Counted from the first letter of the stretch, positions 54,884 through 63,321 are shown. The stretch is DNA of 64,000 nt from G965215145 sp965215145 (GCA_965215145.1 OZ244038.1:1426001-1490000), one strand, 5' to 3'. The notes: generated from the sequence alone by a model not told the origin. Translations and numbers: made by a program.

Positions 54884-55405
54884 CTACGCCATCTCCTCGG
54901 CGGGCTGGCTCTGGCTGAGGTGGTCCTTGCCCTCCTCGTACAGCTCGAGGTACGACGAGACCGGGTAACGGTCGCCGTAGATCTCCTTCATCTTCTGGTA
55001 CCGGAGGCGACAGGCCATCTTGAACGCCGTCTCCTCCCCGTACTTCGAGATCGAAAACGACGTGCCGCGGGCCTGGCCGGGCTCGGGGTTCCAGGAGACG
55101 GCGTAGACCTCGTGGCGGTGGCCGTGGCGGTCGCGCTTGAACGTGCGCGAGATGCCGAGGACGCCCGTCGCGTTGTTCTTGTTGTGACGGATGAGGCGGC
55201 GCTTGGGCTCGCTCTCGGGCATGGCTGCAACCTCCTCCTCCAGCTCCTTGCGGTAGGCGACGGCCTGCTCGAAGGCCTCCTCCTTGCCGCCGCACTTGCG
55301 GTCGCTGAAGAGCTTGGAGTACGTCCGGCCGTGCCGGTAGACGCGGACCTGCCAGCCGTGCGTCGAGTCGGAGTCGATCCGGATGACGCCTTTGGCTCTG
55401 GGCAT
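54884..55405 (-). CDS. protein with two AP2-like DNA-binding domains
   Basis: This 173-residue basic protein has two units that resemble the AP2/ERF fold, three strands followed by an amphipathic helix. The first, about residues 5-55, reads GVIRIDSDSTHGWQVRVYRH then GGKEEAFEQAVAYRKELEEE. The second, about 79-145, reads TGVLGISRTFKRDRHGHRHE, then VYAVSWNPEPGQARGTSFSI and EETAFKMACRLRYQKMKEIY. Bacterial AP2 domains usually sit in homing endonucleases or mobile elements; here no nuclease domain is present, suggesting a transcription or nucleoid factor. ATG 55405 lies 4 bases from a TATATTCC box, so its mRNA is probably leaderless. Confidence 0.78.
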   Translation of the reverse strand: MPRAKGVIRIDSDSTHGWQVRVYRHGRTYSKLFSDRKCGGKEEAFEQAVAYRKELEEEVAAMPESEPKRRLIRHNKNNATGVLGISRTFKRDRHGHRHEVYAVSWNPEPGQARGTSFSISKYGEETAFKMACRLRYQKMKEIYGDRYPVSSYLELYEEGKDHLSQSQPAEEMA

Positions 55406-55409
55406 GTGT

Positions 55410-55457
55410 GGAATATAAGTTTAGGTATTACAAGCGGGTGGGGCCGCAGGGAATATA
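55410..55457 (-). promoter_or_regulatory. twin TATATTCC boxes before the AP2 gene
   Basis: CTTATATTCC occurs twice on the minus strand (box cores 55417-55410 and 55457-55450), 40 bp apart, about four helical turns. The region is AT-rich against its surroundings. The boxes could be two promoters or paired operator sites for autoregulation. Confidence 0.5.
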
Positions 55458-55572
55458 AGGCTGGCCCGCGTCAGCCGAAACCCCGCACGACGCTTAGCCT
55501 ACCGGTCCACCGGTGAGATGGTTTCGCGGGGGTGAGCCCCCGGAGCGTCTCGGCCCCGGGGAAGCCCCCGGC

Positions 55573-56394
55573 TTACCCCGCCCCGATCTCGCGGTACCGG
55601 GCGTTGAGGAAGCAGTAGACCCCGTAGGCCACGAACCCGGCAGCGACGACGCCCAGCACGACGGGACCCATGGCGTCGAGCACGCCGCCGAGCCCGCGGG
55701 CCTGGGTCGGGTCGGCCTCGAGCGCGGCGCGGAAGAGGAAGTACCCGATGAGCACGAAGACGACCCCGCGCGCGGCGATCCCGAACCGCGCCACGCGCGT
55801 CCCCCACACCCGCTCGGTGTGGCTCATGGGGGCCGTCCGCCAGTGGTCGAGGAACGAGGCGTCGTAGGCGCGCCAGAACTGGTAGACCCCGACGCCGACG
55901 GCGATGAGGGCGGCGGCCCCGACGAGCCAGGGGCCGGCGGGCTGCTCCATCAGCCGCGCCGTCCACGTGTCTGCGGTGGACCCGCCCCCGCCTCCACCCC
56001 CGTTGCCGAGGAGGGTGCGGAACACGGAGTAGGCCAGGAGCCCGTAGACCACCCCGCTCCCGGCCAGCCCAATGCGCTTCAGGATGCCCTCCGCGTCATC
56101 GCCCTTGCGGTCCACGTCGAGGGCGGCCTGCGCGAAGCGCCAGAGGGTGTAGCCGACGAGGCCGACCCCGATGATCCACAGGAGCACCTGCCCGAAGGTG
56201 CCACCCTCGATGGTCTCGATGGCGCCGCGCGAGCCCGTCGTCTTCCCCCCCTCGCCGACGGCGGCCATCACCGCGAGGACGCCGACGAGGCCGTAGATGA
56301 CGCCCTTCACGGCGTAGCCGAGCCGGGCGAGGAACTCGACGGCGTCATTCCGCGCGGCCTTGCGGGAGAGGTCTTCCGAATGGGAGGAGGCCAT
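55573..56394 (-). CDS. DUF1206 family membrane protein
   Basis: This 273-residue protein has six predicted helices in three two-helix repeats, each opening with an aromatic-Gly pattern (FLARLGYAVKGVIYGLVGVL, LKRIGLAGSGVVYGLLAYSV, VARFGIAARGVVFVLIGYFL). This is the DUF1206 signature. A glycine-rich loop (GGGGGGG) lies at about residue 133. Function is unknown in any species. ATG 56394. The next gene upstream on this strand (HmuY-like) ends 71 bases before it. Confidence 0.9.
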   Translation of the reverse strand: MASSHSEDLSRKAARNDAVEFLARLGYAVKGVIYGLVGVLAVMAAVGEGGKTTGSRGAIETIEGGTFGQVLLWIIGVGLVGYTLWRFAQAALDVDRKGDDAEGILKRIGLAGSGVVYGLLAYSVFRTLLGNGGGGGGGSTADTWTARLMEQPAGPWLVGAAALIAVGVGVYQFWRAYDASFLDHWRTAPMSHTERVWGTRVARFGIAARGVVFVLIGYFLFRAALEADPTQARGLGGVLDAMGPVVLGVVAAGFVAYGVYCFLNARYREIGAG

Positions 56395-56465
56395 AACGAG
56401 GGGGGTGGGAGTGGAGGAGGCACGATGGCCGGCAGCAAAGGCCCGCGAGCCCTACCGCTCGGCCG

Positions 56466-57098
56466 TCAGGAGCCCTCCGGCAGGAAGGCGTAGCGGAAGG
56501 TGTAGTACCGGAAGCCCTCCTCGGGGTCGAGTGCGTCGGCGTCGGGAGCGCCCCGGTAGTAGCTCTCGATGGCGACCTTCGCGTAGCGGCCGTCGGCCGT
56601 GCGGACGACGAGGACGGCGGGCCGGGGCGAGACGACGCCGCTCACGAAGTCGTAGTCGTACCACCCGTTGCCGGCGCCGGTCGGGATGGCCGTCTCGCCG
56701 CGCACCGTCCCCCGGTCCACGGCGAACGCCGCGCCCGCCGGCACCGCCGTGACGGCCTCGAACGTCGTGTCCTGGAGGACGAGCGCGCCGCCCTCCCCCG
56801 GCCCGACCGCGCCCCCGTTGACGAGGATGGTGGTCGAGCGGAGCGCGAGGTCCCACGCCGCCGAGGCCGAGTCGGCAGCGGGCACGGGCTCGCCGGTGCG
56901 CAGGCTGAAGAACGTGAAGTGGTCGCCCTCGCCGGTGGCGTCGAGGTCCTCCACGCGCTGGACGGCCGGTTCGAGGTCGGCCGTGGGGACGGAGCGGGGG
57001 GCGCAGCCCAGCACGCCACCGGTGAGCACCAGGGTGAGCACCAGGGCGAGCGCGAGGGGGCGGATCAGGCGGAAAGAGGGCGGGGCAGGGTGGGGCAC
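56466..57098 (-). CDS. HmuY-family lipoprotein
   Basis: This 210-residue lipoprotein has a signal helix ALALVLTLVLTGGVLGC with the cysteine at about residue 31. The HmuY-like fold shows GDHFTFFSLRTGEPVPAADS, SAAWDLALRSTTILVNGGAV, NGWYDYDFVSGVVSPRP and PEEGFRYYTFRYAFLPEGS. HmuY proteins of Bacteroidota bind haem at the cell surface; haem ligands cannot be confirmed here and no haem transporter is adjacent. GTG 57098 is chosen because the conserved signal begins there. Confidence 0.85.
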   Translation of the reverse strand: MPHPAPPSFRLIRPLALALVLTLVLTGGVLGCAPRSVPTADLEPAVQRVEDLDATGEGDHFTFFSLRTGEPVPAADSASAAWDLALRSTTILVNGGAVGPGEGGALVLQDTTFEAVTAVPAGAAFAVDRGTVRGETAIPTGAGNGWYDYDFVSGVVSPRPAVLVVRTADGRYAKVAIESYYRGAPDADALDPEEGFRYYTFRYAFLPEGS

Positions 57099-57265
57099 GG
57101 GAACGGGAACGAAACGTGAGGGGAAAGCAAAGAGGCGCGGAGGGGAGACGGCGTACTCCGTGGACGGAGCAAAGGTGCCGCTCCGGCCGCGCCCCGACCC
57201 AGGCGCCAGCCGAGTGAACTCGAAGCTAATCCTGCTCCTGCTGATCGGCCGGGACGCGGTCCTCG

Positions 57266-57273
57266 TATCCTCG
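57266..57273 (+). promoter_or_regulatory. promoter-like box TATCCTCG
   Basis: This lies 6 bases before ATG 57280; a weaker match, consistent with a near-leaderless transcript. Confidence 0.3.
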
Positions 57274-57279
57274 CCTCCC

Positions 57280-57978
57280 ATGGATCCCGTGCTCTCCTCG
57301 CCCTCGTCTTCCGACACCCTCCTCCACCGCCGCGCGCGGGGGCTCCGGGCGCTGTGGCGGCAGGACCGGGAGGAGTTCGCCAGCACGGTCACCCACGGGC
57401 TCGGGCTGGGCCTGGCCTTGGTGGCGGCGGCGGTGCTGATGACGGCGGCGGTGCTCCGGGGGACGGCCCTCCACGTCCTCTCGTTCGGCATCTACAGCGG
57501 CGCGCTCGTGGCCGTCTACGTGACCTCGACGCTGTACCACGCCGTGCGGCGCCCGCGCCTGAAGGTCCGGTTCCGCACGCTCGACCACATCGCCATCTTC
57601 CTCCTCATCGCGGGGACGTACACGCCCTTCACGATGCTCGTGCTGGAGCCGGCGTGGGGGTGGAGCCTGTTCGGGGTCGTCTGGACGCTGGCGATCGCCG
57701 GGTGCGTCTTCAAGGTCTTCTTCACCGGGCGGTTCGAGCGGCTCTCGGTGGTGCTCTACCTCGGGATGGGGTGGCTGATCGTGCTGGCCGCCGAGCCGAT
57801 GATGGCGGTGCTCCCGGCGCCCGCCCTGCTGTGGATCGTGGCGGGCGGGCTGAGCTACACGGCGGGCGTGTCGTTCTACGTGTGGGAGCGGCTCCCGTAC
57901 AACCACGCCATCTGGCACCTCTTCGTGCTGGCCGGGAGCGCGTGCCACTACGCGGCCATCGCCGGCTACGTCTGGTAG
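57280..57978 (+). CDS. hemolysin III (TrhA/PAQR) family membrane protein
   Basis: This 232-residue seven-helix protein of the PAQR-related hemolysin III family has the characteristic STVTHGLGLGLALVAAAVLM, the ser/his motif STLYHAVRRPRLKVRFRTLD followed by HIAIFLLIAGTYTPFTMLVL, and the C-terminal metal-site histidines in PYNHAIWHLFVLAGSACHYA. The family influences membrane fluidity and lipid homeostasis; haemolysis itself is not implied. ATG start. It converges on the YetF-like gene with 6 bases between stops. Confidence 0.93.
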   Translation: MDPVLSSPSSSDTLLHRRARGLRALWRQDREEFASTVTHGLGLGLALVAAAVLMTAAVLRGTALHVLSFGIYSGALVAVYVTSTLYHAVRRPRLKVRFRTLDHIAIFLLIAGTYTPFTMLVLEPAWGWSLFGVVWTLAIAGCVFKVFFTGRFERLSVVLYLGMGWLIVLAAEPMMAVLPAPALLWIVAGGLSYTAGVSFYVWERLPYNHAIWHLFVLAGSACHYAAIAGYVW

Positions 57979-57984
57979 GCCCGG

Positions 57985-58545
57985 CTACACGTCCGCCGTC
58001 TTCTCGGGGAGCGTGCTCTCCCCCTCCTGCCCCTCGCCCTCGTCGTAGCAGTAGAGGCCGAGCTCGCCGGTGCGCTCGAGGAAGGCGAGCCGGACCTCCC
58101 CCGTGTCCTCGACGCCCTCGACCCGGAGCATCGCCATGAACTCGTCGGTCCGGAGCCGCGCCTTCTTCAGCGCGTCCTCGACCACGCGGCCCTCGCGCAC
58201 GAGGACGAGGGGGTACCCCTCCATGTAGGCGTTGACGTGCTCGAAGCGGAGCTGCGCCACGGCCGTCAGCCGCGAGAGCAGAACGATCAGGGCGATCACG
58301 AGCCAGGCGTAGAGGATGGGGACCTGGGGGTAGAACATGGCGTCGCCCGTCGCCGAGCCGAGGGCGATGATGACGAGGTACTCGAAGGGCGAGAGGTTCC
58401 GGTTGCCGCGCTTGCCCATGAACCGGAGGAGCAGCACCGCGAAGAGGTAGATGACGACGACGCGGAAGGCGATCTCCAGGAAGAACAGCGGGGGCTGCTC
58501 GCCGAGGAACATCCGGTGCCAGTCGAACGGGGTGACGGGGTCCAC
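57985..58545 (-). CDS. YetF/DUF421 family membrane protein
   Basis: This 186-residue protein has three N-terminal helices (IAFRVVVIYLFAVLLLRFMG, FEYLVIIALGSATGDAMF, YAWLVIALIVLLSRLTAVA). The conserved motif is GKRGNRNLSPFEYLVIIALG. A cytoplasmic alpha/beta domain follows (EGYPLVLVREGRVVEDALKK, RLRTDEFMAMLRVEGVEDTG). The family is widespread, including in spore formers, with unclear function. GTG 58545 is the only upstream start. Confidence 0.9.
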   Translation of the reverse strand: MDPVTPFDWHRMFLGEQPPLFFLEIAFRVVVIYLFAVLLLRFMGKRGNRNLSPFEYLVIIALGSATGDAMFYPQVPILYAWLVIALIVLLSRLTAVAQLRFEHVNAYMEGYPLVLVREGRVVEDALKKARLRTDEFMAMLRVEGVEDTGEVRLAFLERTGELGLYCYDEGEGQEGESTLPEKTADV

Positions 58546-58667
58546 AGGGAGGAGGGGCGAGACGGAGAGGGACAGAGAGCGAACGGCCTCCCGAGGCTAG
58601 TGACCCCGAGCCCCCCTCCTATGTCACCGCCTCCGAGGGGTTCTGCTCCTTGCGATCCCGCGAACGG

Positions 58668-59849
58668 CTACAGCTTCCGGTCCTTCCAGTTGATGCGGGG
58701 GAAGAGGAGGAGGACGGTCGGGAGCGTGCTCATGTAGAACAGCGCGTAGGTCTCCCACAGCGGGAACACCCGGAGCAGCCCGCCCCGCCCGCTCCGCCGC
58801 AGGGACGTCGCCAGGAGCGCCGCGTCGGCGCCGGCCTTCACGCCGAGCGCCGCGAGGCCGACGGCCGGCGCCACGGCGAGCGCGACGAGCGGGAACAGGT
58901 GGGCGAGGTGCGTGACGGCGTAGGCGGCGTAGACCCATGGCCGCGCCCGCATCCCCCCCCGCGCCCACCGCCGCCGCTGCTGGTACACGTCCGCGAGCCG
59001 GGCCAGCGGGAGGGTGTACGTCCGGAGCGCCGGGTCGGCCGGGTAGCGCGCGCGCCACGGGGTCTCTTCCACGATGGTCTTGAAGAGGACGTAGTCCTCG
59101 GTGACGGAGAAGGGGAGCGCGGGGTAGCCGCCGACGGCGTCGTAGGCCGCGCGCCGGAGGGCCATGTTGTTCCCCATCGCCGTCACCGGCCGGCCGGTCT
59201 CGACGAGGAACGAGCAGGCCGCCAGCAGGAACTGCCAGTCGAGCGCCTGGAGCGCGGCCAGCCACGGCCGGACGCCCGGCACGCCCTGCTCCACGAACGT
59301 GTGCCCGCACGCGACGCCGACGCCCGGGTCGGCGAGGCAGCCGGCGAGGGCGCGCGCCCACCCCGGCGGCGGCGCGCAGTCGGCGTCGGTGACGAGGAGG
59401 ACCTCGTGGTCGCACGCCTCGGCGGCGGCGTGGATGGCGAGGGCCTTCCCCTGGAGGTGCCCCTGCGGCTCCGGCACGCGGACGTACCGCACCGTCGGGC
59501 CGGCCGGCGCCCCGCGCTCATCGGGCTCGTCCTCGAATCCGGCCGGGACGGCCGCGGCCCGTGCCGGCCGCGCCCGGTACCGCTCGATCACCGCCGCCGT
59601 CCCGTCGGTCGAGTGGTCGTCGGCCACGAGGACGTCGAGGCGGCCGGCGGGGTAGTCCTGGCGGAGCAGCGCGTCGAGGCAGCGCGGCAGGCGGGCCTCC
59701 TCGTTCCGCGCGGCCACGAGCACGGCCAGCCGGGGCAGCTCCTCGTCGGACGGCGCCGGAGGACAGCGCCTCCGCACCCGCGCCGTGTGGACGGCCGCCG
59801 CGGCGATGCCGAGGGCGTAGAGCGCCGGCGGGACGAGGAGGAGCCACAT
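58668..59849 (-). CDS. glycosyltransferase family 2, membrane-bound
   Basis: This 393-residue enzyme has an N-terminal membrane helix (LLLVPPALYALGIAAAAVHT), then a GT-A domain. It shows LAVLVAARNEEARLPRCLDA, the nucleotide-binding DVLVADDHSTDGTAAVIER, the DxD-like VLLVTDADCAPPPGWARALA, EDYVLFKTIVEETP and the processive-type QQRRRWARGG. Three C-terminal helices follow. This matches membrane GT2s that add sugars to lipid carriers or make glycolipids. It is fourth in the operon after the flippase-like protein, another GT2 and a deacetylase. ATG 59849. Confidence 0.92.
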   Translation of the reverse strand: MWLLLVPPALYALGIAAAAVHTARVRRRCPPAPSDEELPRLAVLVAARNEEARLPRCLDALLRQDYPAGRLDVLVADDHSTDGTAAVIERYRARPARAAAVPAGFEDEPDERGAPAGPTVRYVRVPEPQGHLQGKALAIHAAAEACDHEVLLVTDADCAPPPGWARALAGCLADPGVGVACGHTFVEQGVPGVRPWLAALQALDWQFLLAACSFLVETGRPVTAMGNNMALRRAAYDAVGGYPALPFSVTEDYVLFKTIVEETPWRARYPADPALRTYTLPLARLADVYQQRRRWARGGMRARPWVYAAYAVTHLAHLFPLVALAVAPAVGLAALGVKAGADAALLATSLRRSGRGGLLRVFPLWETYALFYMSTLPTVLLLFPRINWKDRKL

Positions 59850-59884
59850 ACGGAGGCGGGATCGGGCCCCCTTCGTGGTGGAGG

Positions 59885-60640
59885 CTAGAGCGGGCGGTCG
59901 AGGCGGAAGCCGGCGGCGCGGAGGCGGGGAAGGGCGATGTGAAGCGCGGCGAGCGCGACGCGGCCGGCGCGTCCCCCTTCGTGGAGGACGACGACGGAGC
60001 CGGGGCGGGCGAGCCGACGCGTCCGCCCGGCCACCGTCGCGGGTTCGACCGAAGCTACGAAGTCGCTTGGCATGAGGTCCCACATCACAACGGATTGCCC
60101 CTGCGCCCGCGCCCACCGTCCCACTGCCGGCGTGATCCGGCCGTAGGGCGGACGCATCTGCCGGACCGCCTCGCCCGTCGCGTCCTCCAGCGCTCGCGTC
60201 GCCCGCGCCATCTCCGCCTTGACCCGCCGGCGCGGCGTCCGCCACGCGTCGACGTGGGTGTCGGTGTGCTGCCCGACAGCGTGCCCCGCCGCCCGCGCCG
60301 CCCGGACGAGGTCGGGGTGCCGCCGCACCCGCTCGCCGACGAGGAAGAACGTGGCGCGGGCGTCGTGCGCGGCCAGCAGGTCGAGCAGGCGCGGTGTCGT
60401 CTCCGGGTCCGGCCCGTCGTCGAGGGTGAGGTACAGCCGCGGCGCGCCGTCGGGGTCGAGCCGCTCGCCGCGCCAGACGAGCCCCGGCAGCAGCGGCGCC
60501 GCGAGGCGAGGGAGATGGGTGTCTCGAAGGAGAGAAAGAGAGGAGGAGAGGGAGAGAGGAGGAAAGGGGGGTCTCTCTTCCGTCGGAAGCCATCCCCCAT
60601 TCCGTCTCCCTTTCTTCCGTTCCCCCTCTCTTCCGCTCAT
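59885..60640 (-). CDS. polysaccharide deacetylase (NodB-homology domain)
   Basis: This 251-residue carbohydrate esterase family 4 protein shows motif 1, LYLTLDDGPDPETTPRLLDL (Asp-Asp), motif 2, AVGQHTDTHVDAWRTP (metal His x4 His), motif 3, RQMRPPYGRITPAVGRWA, motif 4, SVVMWDLMPSDFVAS, and VVLHEGGRAG (motif 5 His). It should remove N- or O-acetyl groups from a glycan intermediate. ATG 60640 overlaps the upstream GT2 stop (ATGA), so coupling favours this start. However, the first 38 residues are encoded by a purine/pyrimidine junction element and look unlike the family. Confidence 0.88.
   Translation of the reverse strand: MSGREGERKKGRRNGGWLPTEERPPFPPLSLSSSLSLLRDTHLPRLAAPLLPGLVWRGERLDPDGAPRLYLTLDDGPDPETTPRLLDLLAAHDARATFFLVGERVRRHPDLVRAARAAGHAVGQHTDTHVDAWRTPRRRVKAEMARATRALEDATGEAVRQMRPPYGRITPAVGRWARAQGQSVVMWDLMPSDFVASVEPATVAGRTRRLARPGSVVVLHEGGRAGRVALAALHIALPRLRAAGFRLDRPL
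60525..60640. repeat. purine-run / pyrimidine-run junction element
   Basis: The plus strand has a purine block (AGGAGGAGAGGGAGAGAGGA at 60541-60560) followed by a pyrimidine block (CCCATTCCGTCTCCCTTTCT and CCCCCTCTCTTCC). It shares 18 bases exactly with the element at 25315-25414. It is translated as the N-terminus of the deacetylase. Confidence 0.5.
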
Positions 60641-61827
60641 CGTCTTACCCGCCGGCCCTTCCACGTATAGTTCCCCACCGCGCCCGCCACGGCCACGCCG
60701 ACGATGTACGGGACGTGGAGGAGCTGCGCCGGGAGGAAGTACGCCATCAGCCGGCCGCGCCCGTAGTGCCGGCACATCGGCCCTAGCAGGGACGCCTCGG
60801 CGGCGATCTTCAGCGCCCACGCCACCAGCACGGCGGGCGCGAGCGCGGGCCAGAGCGGAAGCCCCAGCGTCCCGACCAGCAGGGCGACGTAGAACACGAA
60901 GATGGCGACGACGGTGGCCTGGAGCGGCGGGTGGGGGTAGTGGGCGCCCTTCGAGGCCCAGCGGCGGCGCTGATCGAAGAACGCCCGCACCGTCGGCGCG
61001 GCGTCGGTGAGGACGGCGGCGCGGGGGTCGGCGCAGAACCGGACGCGCCAGCCGGTCCCGTAGGCGATCTTCTGCATCAGCAGCTCGTCGTCGCCGCTGG
61101 TGAGGTGGTCGATGCCGTCGAAGCCGCCGAGCGCGTCGAACACGTCCTTGCGGTAGGCGATGTTGGCGCCGTTAGCGAGGTTCGGCCGGCCCGCCCCGAT
61201 GGCCCCGGCGCCGACGGCGTTGAGGCCGAGGAACTCGAGCGCCTGCACGCGCGAAGCGGCCGTCTCCCCGACGGGGTAGAGCGCCGGGCCCGACACGAGC
61301 GCCGTCCCCGCGTCGAAGCTCCCGACCATCGCCCGGATCCAGCCCGAGGGGAGGGCACAGTCGGCGTCAGTGGTGAGGATGACCTCGCCGCGCGCGTGGG
61401 CGATCCCCTTCGTGATCGCGCGCTTCTTGTGCGCGCGGGCGCGGTCGAGGTTCTCCGGCATCTGGAAGAGCCGGACCCGCTCCAGCGCCGGCTCGGCCTC
61501 GGCGGTGCCGTCGGCGAGGACCGGCACGCGGGCGTTCACCCGCTGCATCACCGCCCGCACGACGGCCGCCGTCCGGTCCTCGGAGAGGTCGTCCACGACG
61601 ATCACCTCGAAGCGGTCTTTGGGGTAGTCCCCCACGAGGATCGAGTCCAGGCAGCGCGCGATGCAGCCCTCCTCGTCGCGCGCCGGCACGATCACGCTCA
61701 CGAACGGCAGCGCGTCCATCGGCCCGCCCTCCGACCCCGCTCGGAGCACGCGCCGGAGCCCGACGGCGAAGCCCCCGATGATGCCGGCGTACACCGCCGC
61801 CAGCCCGATCAGCGCGATCCCGATCAC
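60637..61827 (-). CDS. glycosyltransferase family 2, membrane-bound (second)
   Basis: This 396-residue enzyme has an N-terminal helix (IALIGLAAVYAGIIGGFAVG), a GT-A domain with PFVSVIVPARDEEGCIARCL, RFEVIVVDDLSEDRTAAVV, VILTTDADCALPSGWIRAMV (DxD) and SGDDELLMQKIAYGTG, QRRRWASKGAHYP, and C-terminal helices. It is related to, but distinct from, the GT2 at 58668. GTG 61827 overlaps the stop of the flippase-like gene (GTGA), and its own stop overlaps the deacetylase start. Confidence 0.92.
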   Translation of the reverse strand: MIGIALIGLAAVYAGIIGGFAVGLRRVLRAGSEGGPMDALPFVSVIVPARDEEGCIARCLDSILVGDYPKDRFEVIVVDDLSEDRTAAVVRAVMQRVNARVPVLADGTAEAEPALERVRLFQMPENLDRARAHKKRAITKGIAHARGEVILTTDADCALPSGWIRAMVGSFDAGTALVSGPALYPVGETAASRVQALEFLGLNAVGAGAIGAGRPNLANGANIAYRKDVFDALGGFDGIDHLTSGDDELLMQKIAYGTGWRVRFCADPRAAVLTDAAPTVRAFFDQRRRWASKGAHYPHPPLQATVVAIFVFYVALLVGTLGLPLWPALAPAVLVAWALKIAAEASLLGPMCRHYGRGRLMAYFLPAQLLHVPYIVGVAVAGAVGNYTWKGRRVRR

Positions 61828-62798
61828 GCGGTCGCCCCCGCTACCGGCTGCGCAGCGGCCACCCGCGCGTCGAACCCGATCCGCAGCCGCAGCACGAGCG
61901 GGAGCCCGACGAGCGCTGGCAGCAGGAGGTTGATCCCGAACAGCGCGAGCGCCGCGTCGAATGCCGCCGCCCCCCCGACGCCGAGCGTGCCGAGGAAGAA
62001 GACCGCCGCGCCCTCGCGCACCCCGAGGTCGCCGAGGGTGACGCCGGGGATGGCCGCCTTGGCGAAGAACACCAGTGCCACACCAACCACCACCGCCCCG
62101 AGCGGCGCCGCCCGCTCGAACGCGAGCACGAGCAGCACGAACTGCCCGGCGAAGACGCCGTAGCGGACGGCCGAGAGCGCGAGCAGCACGGCGGCGTCGC
62201 CCGGCCCGAACCGGTCCAGCACGGCGAGGGGCTCGCGCAGGCGCCGCCCCGGGAGCAGCACGCCCAGCACTCGCCGCGCGAGGCGGGGTCGGGCGAGGGG
62301 GACGAGCAGCGCGAGCGTCCCGGCGGCGCCCACGGCGCCCACCGCCAGCCACGCGTTTCGCATCGCGCCCGTCTGCATCCCGATGAAGGGGACCAGCGCG
62401 ATGAGCCCGGCCGCGAGGATCACCGCCAGCGTCGCCGTCCGCTCGGCGAAGGTGAGCAGGGCGAGGTCGGCCTTGCGGCCGTGACGGAGCGAGAGCGCCC
62501 GGCCGAGGTAGTCGCCGAGTCGGGCTGGGGTGATGAGCCCGAGGGGGTACCCGCTCAGCACCGCCGCCAGCGACTCCCCGTAGCGGACGTCCGGCGCCAC
62601 GCGCCGCACGAGGCGGTGCCAGCGGTACGTCTCGAGCCCGACGTTCAACGGCATCAGCGCCAGCGCCAGCGCGATCAGACCCGGCCGCGCACCGCGCGCC
62701 GAGGCCCACAGCGCCTCCCACGCCACCCGCTCGCCGAGCAGCGCGAGCGCGCCCACCGCGAGGGCGAGTTTGAAGGCGAAGAGGAGGCGGGCGCGCAT
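61824..62798 (-). CDS. lysylphosphatidylglycerol synthase TM-region / UPF0104 family membrane protein
   Basis: This 324-residue protein has about eight helices of the LPG_synthase_TM (AglD/flippase-like) family. It shows PLNVGLETYRWHRLVRRVAP, ESLAAVLSGYPLGLITPARL then GDYLGRALSL (the family's signature), and FFAKAAIPGVTLGDLGVREG. No soluble aminoacyl-transferase domain is present, so it is not MprF; relatives in glycan clusters are proposed lipid-linked sugar transporters. ATG 62798 heads a four-gene operon with GT2, deacetylase and GT2. Confidence 0.88.
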   Translation of the reverse strand: MRARLLFAFKLALAVGALALLGERVAWEALWASARGARPGLIALALALMPLNVGLETYRWHRLVRRVAPDVRYGESLAAVLSGYPLGLITPARLGDYLGRALSLRHGRKADLALLTFAERTATLAVILAAGLIALVPFIGMQTGAMRNAWLAVGAVGAAGTLALLVPLARPRLARRVLGVLLPGRRLREPLAVLDRFGPGDAAVLLALSAVRYGVFAGQFVLLVLAFERAAPLGAVVVGVALVFFAKAAIPGVTLGDLGVREGAAVFFLGTLGVGGAAAFDAALALFGINLLLPALVGLPLVLRLRIGFDARVAAAQPVAGATA

Positions 62799-62849
62799 CG
62801 GGCGGCGGGGGCGGGGGACGTGCCTCGGTAATCGGCCGCGCCGGCGGGG

Positions 62850-62920
62850 TTTGAAGGGAAAGGGAGGGAAAAGAGAGGGGGTTGGGGAAAGAGGAGAGAG
62901 CGGAGAAAGGAACCCAGCAG
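62850..62920. repeat. purine-rich junction tract
   Basis: GAAGGGAAAGGGAGGGAAAA, GAGAGGGGG and GGGGAAAGAGGAGAGAGCGG form a nearly uninterrupted purine run in the gap (62799-62954) upstream of the glycan operon. There is no gene in this gap. Confidence 0.45.
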
Positions 62921-62954
62921 ATAACGGTGCGCTTGCCCACTGCCCACGCCGGCG

Positions 62955-63311
62955 CTACGCTCCGCTCTCGTCCCACCAGTCTGGCAGGGGGAGCGTAGGG
63001 TAGTAGGGGTCCGGCCCCTCGCCGGCAAGGGTCTGCGCGCGACGGCGTTGGGTAAGGAGGCGCCACGCCTTGAGGCTCTCCGCGCTCTCGTTCGACGGGC
63101 GCCCGGCGAGGAGGGCCTCCACGCTCACGTCCGCGTCCAAGAGCGGCCAGTGGATCCCGAACGGCGAGAGGGCGAACTCGGCCAGCTCTTCGGGGGTCGC
63201 ATAAGACAGGCGGGGGTACCACGCCAAGGGGACGGCGATCGTCCGAGCGTCCGAGAGGCGAACGGTGAGGGTGTCGCCGCCGGTCTCGACGGCGACAGGC
63301 TCGGGTGCCAT
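62955..63311 (-). CDS. DUF2442 domain protein
   Basis: This 118-residue protein carries the DUF2442 domain: LTVRLSDARTIAVPLAWYPR, ATPEELAEFALSPFGIHWPL and LDADVSVEALLAGRPSNESA. DUF2442 proteins often follow DUF4160 genes and are suspected antitoxin-like or regulatory partners; this is not demonstrated. The C-terminal 30 residues are a basic helix followed by a Pro/Tyr-rich tail. ATG 63311 lies 10 bases after the DUF4160 stop on the same strand. Confidence 0.87.
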   Translation of the reverse strand: MAPEPVAVETGGDTLTVRLSDARTIAVPLAWYPRLSYATPEELAEFALSPFGIHWPLLDADVSVEALLAGRPSNESAESLKAWRLLTQRRRAQTLAGEGPDPYYPTLPLPDWWDESGA

Positions 63312-63321
63312 CAGGCCGGGC

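Noticed and set aside
59511..60670. Plus-strand open frames across the glycan operon
   Set aside because: They are antisense to GT2 and deacetylase genes with clear motifs.
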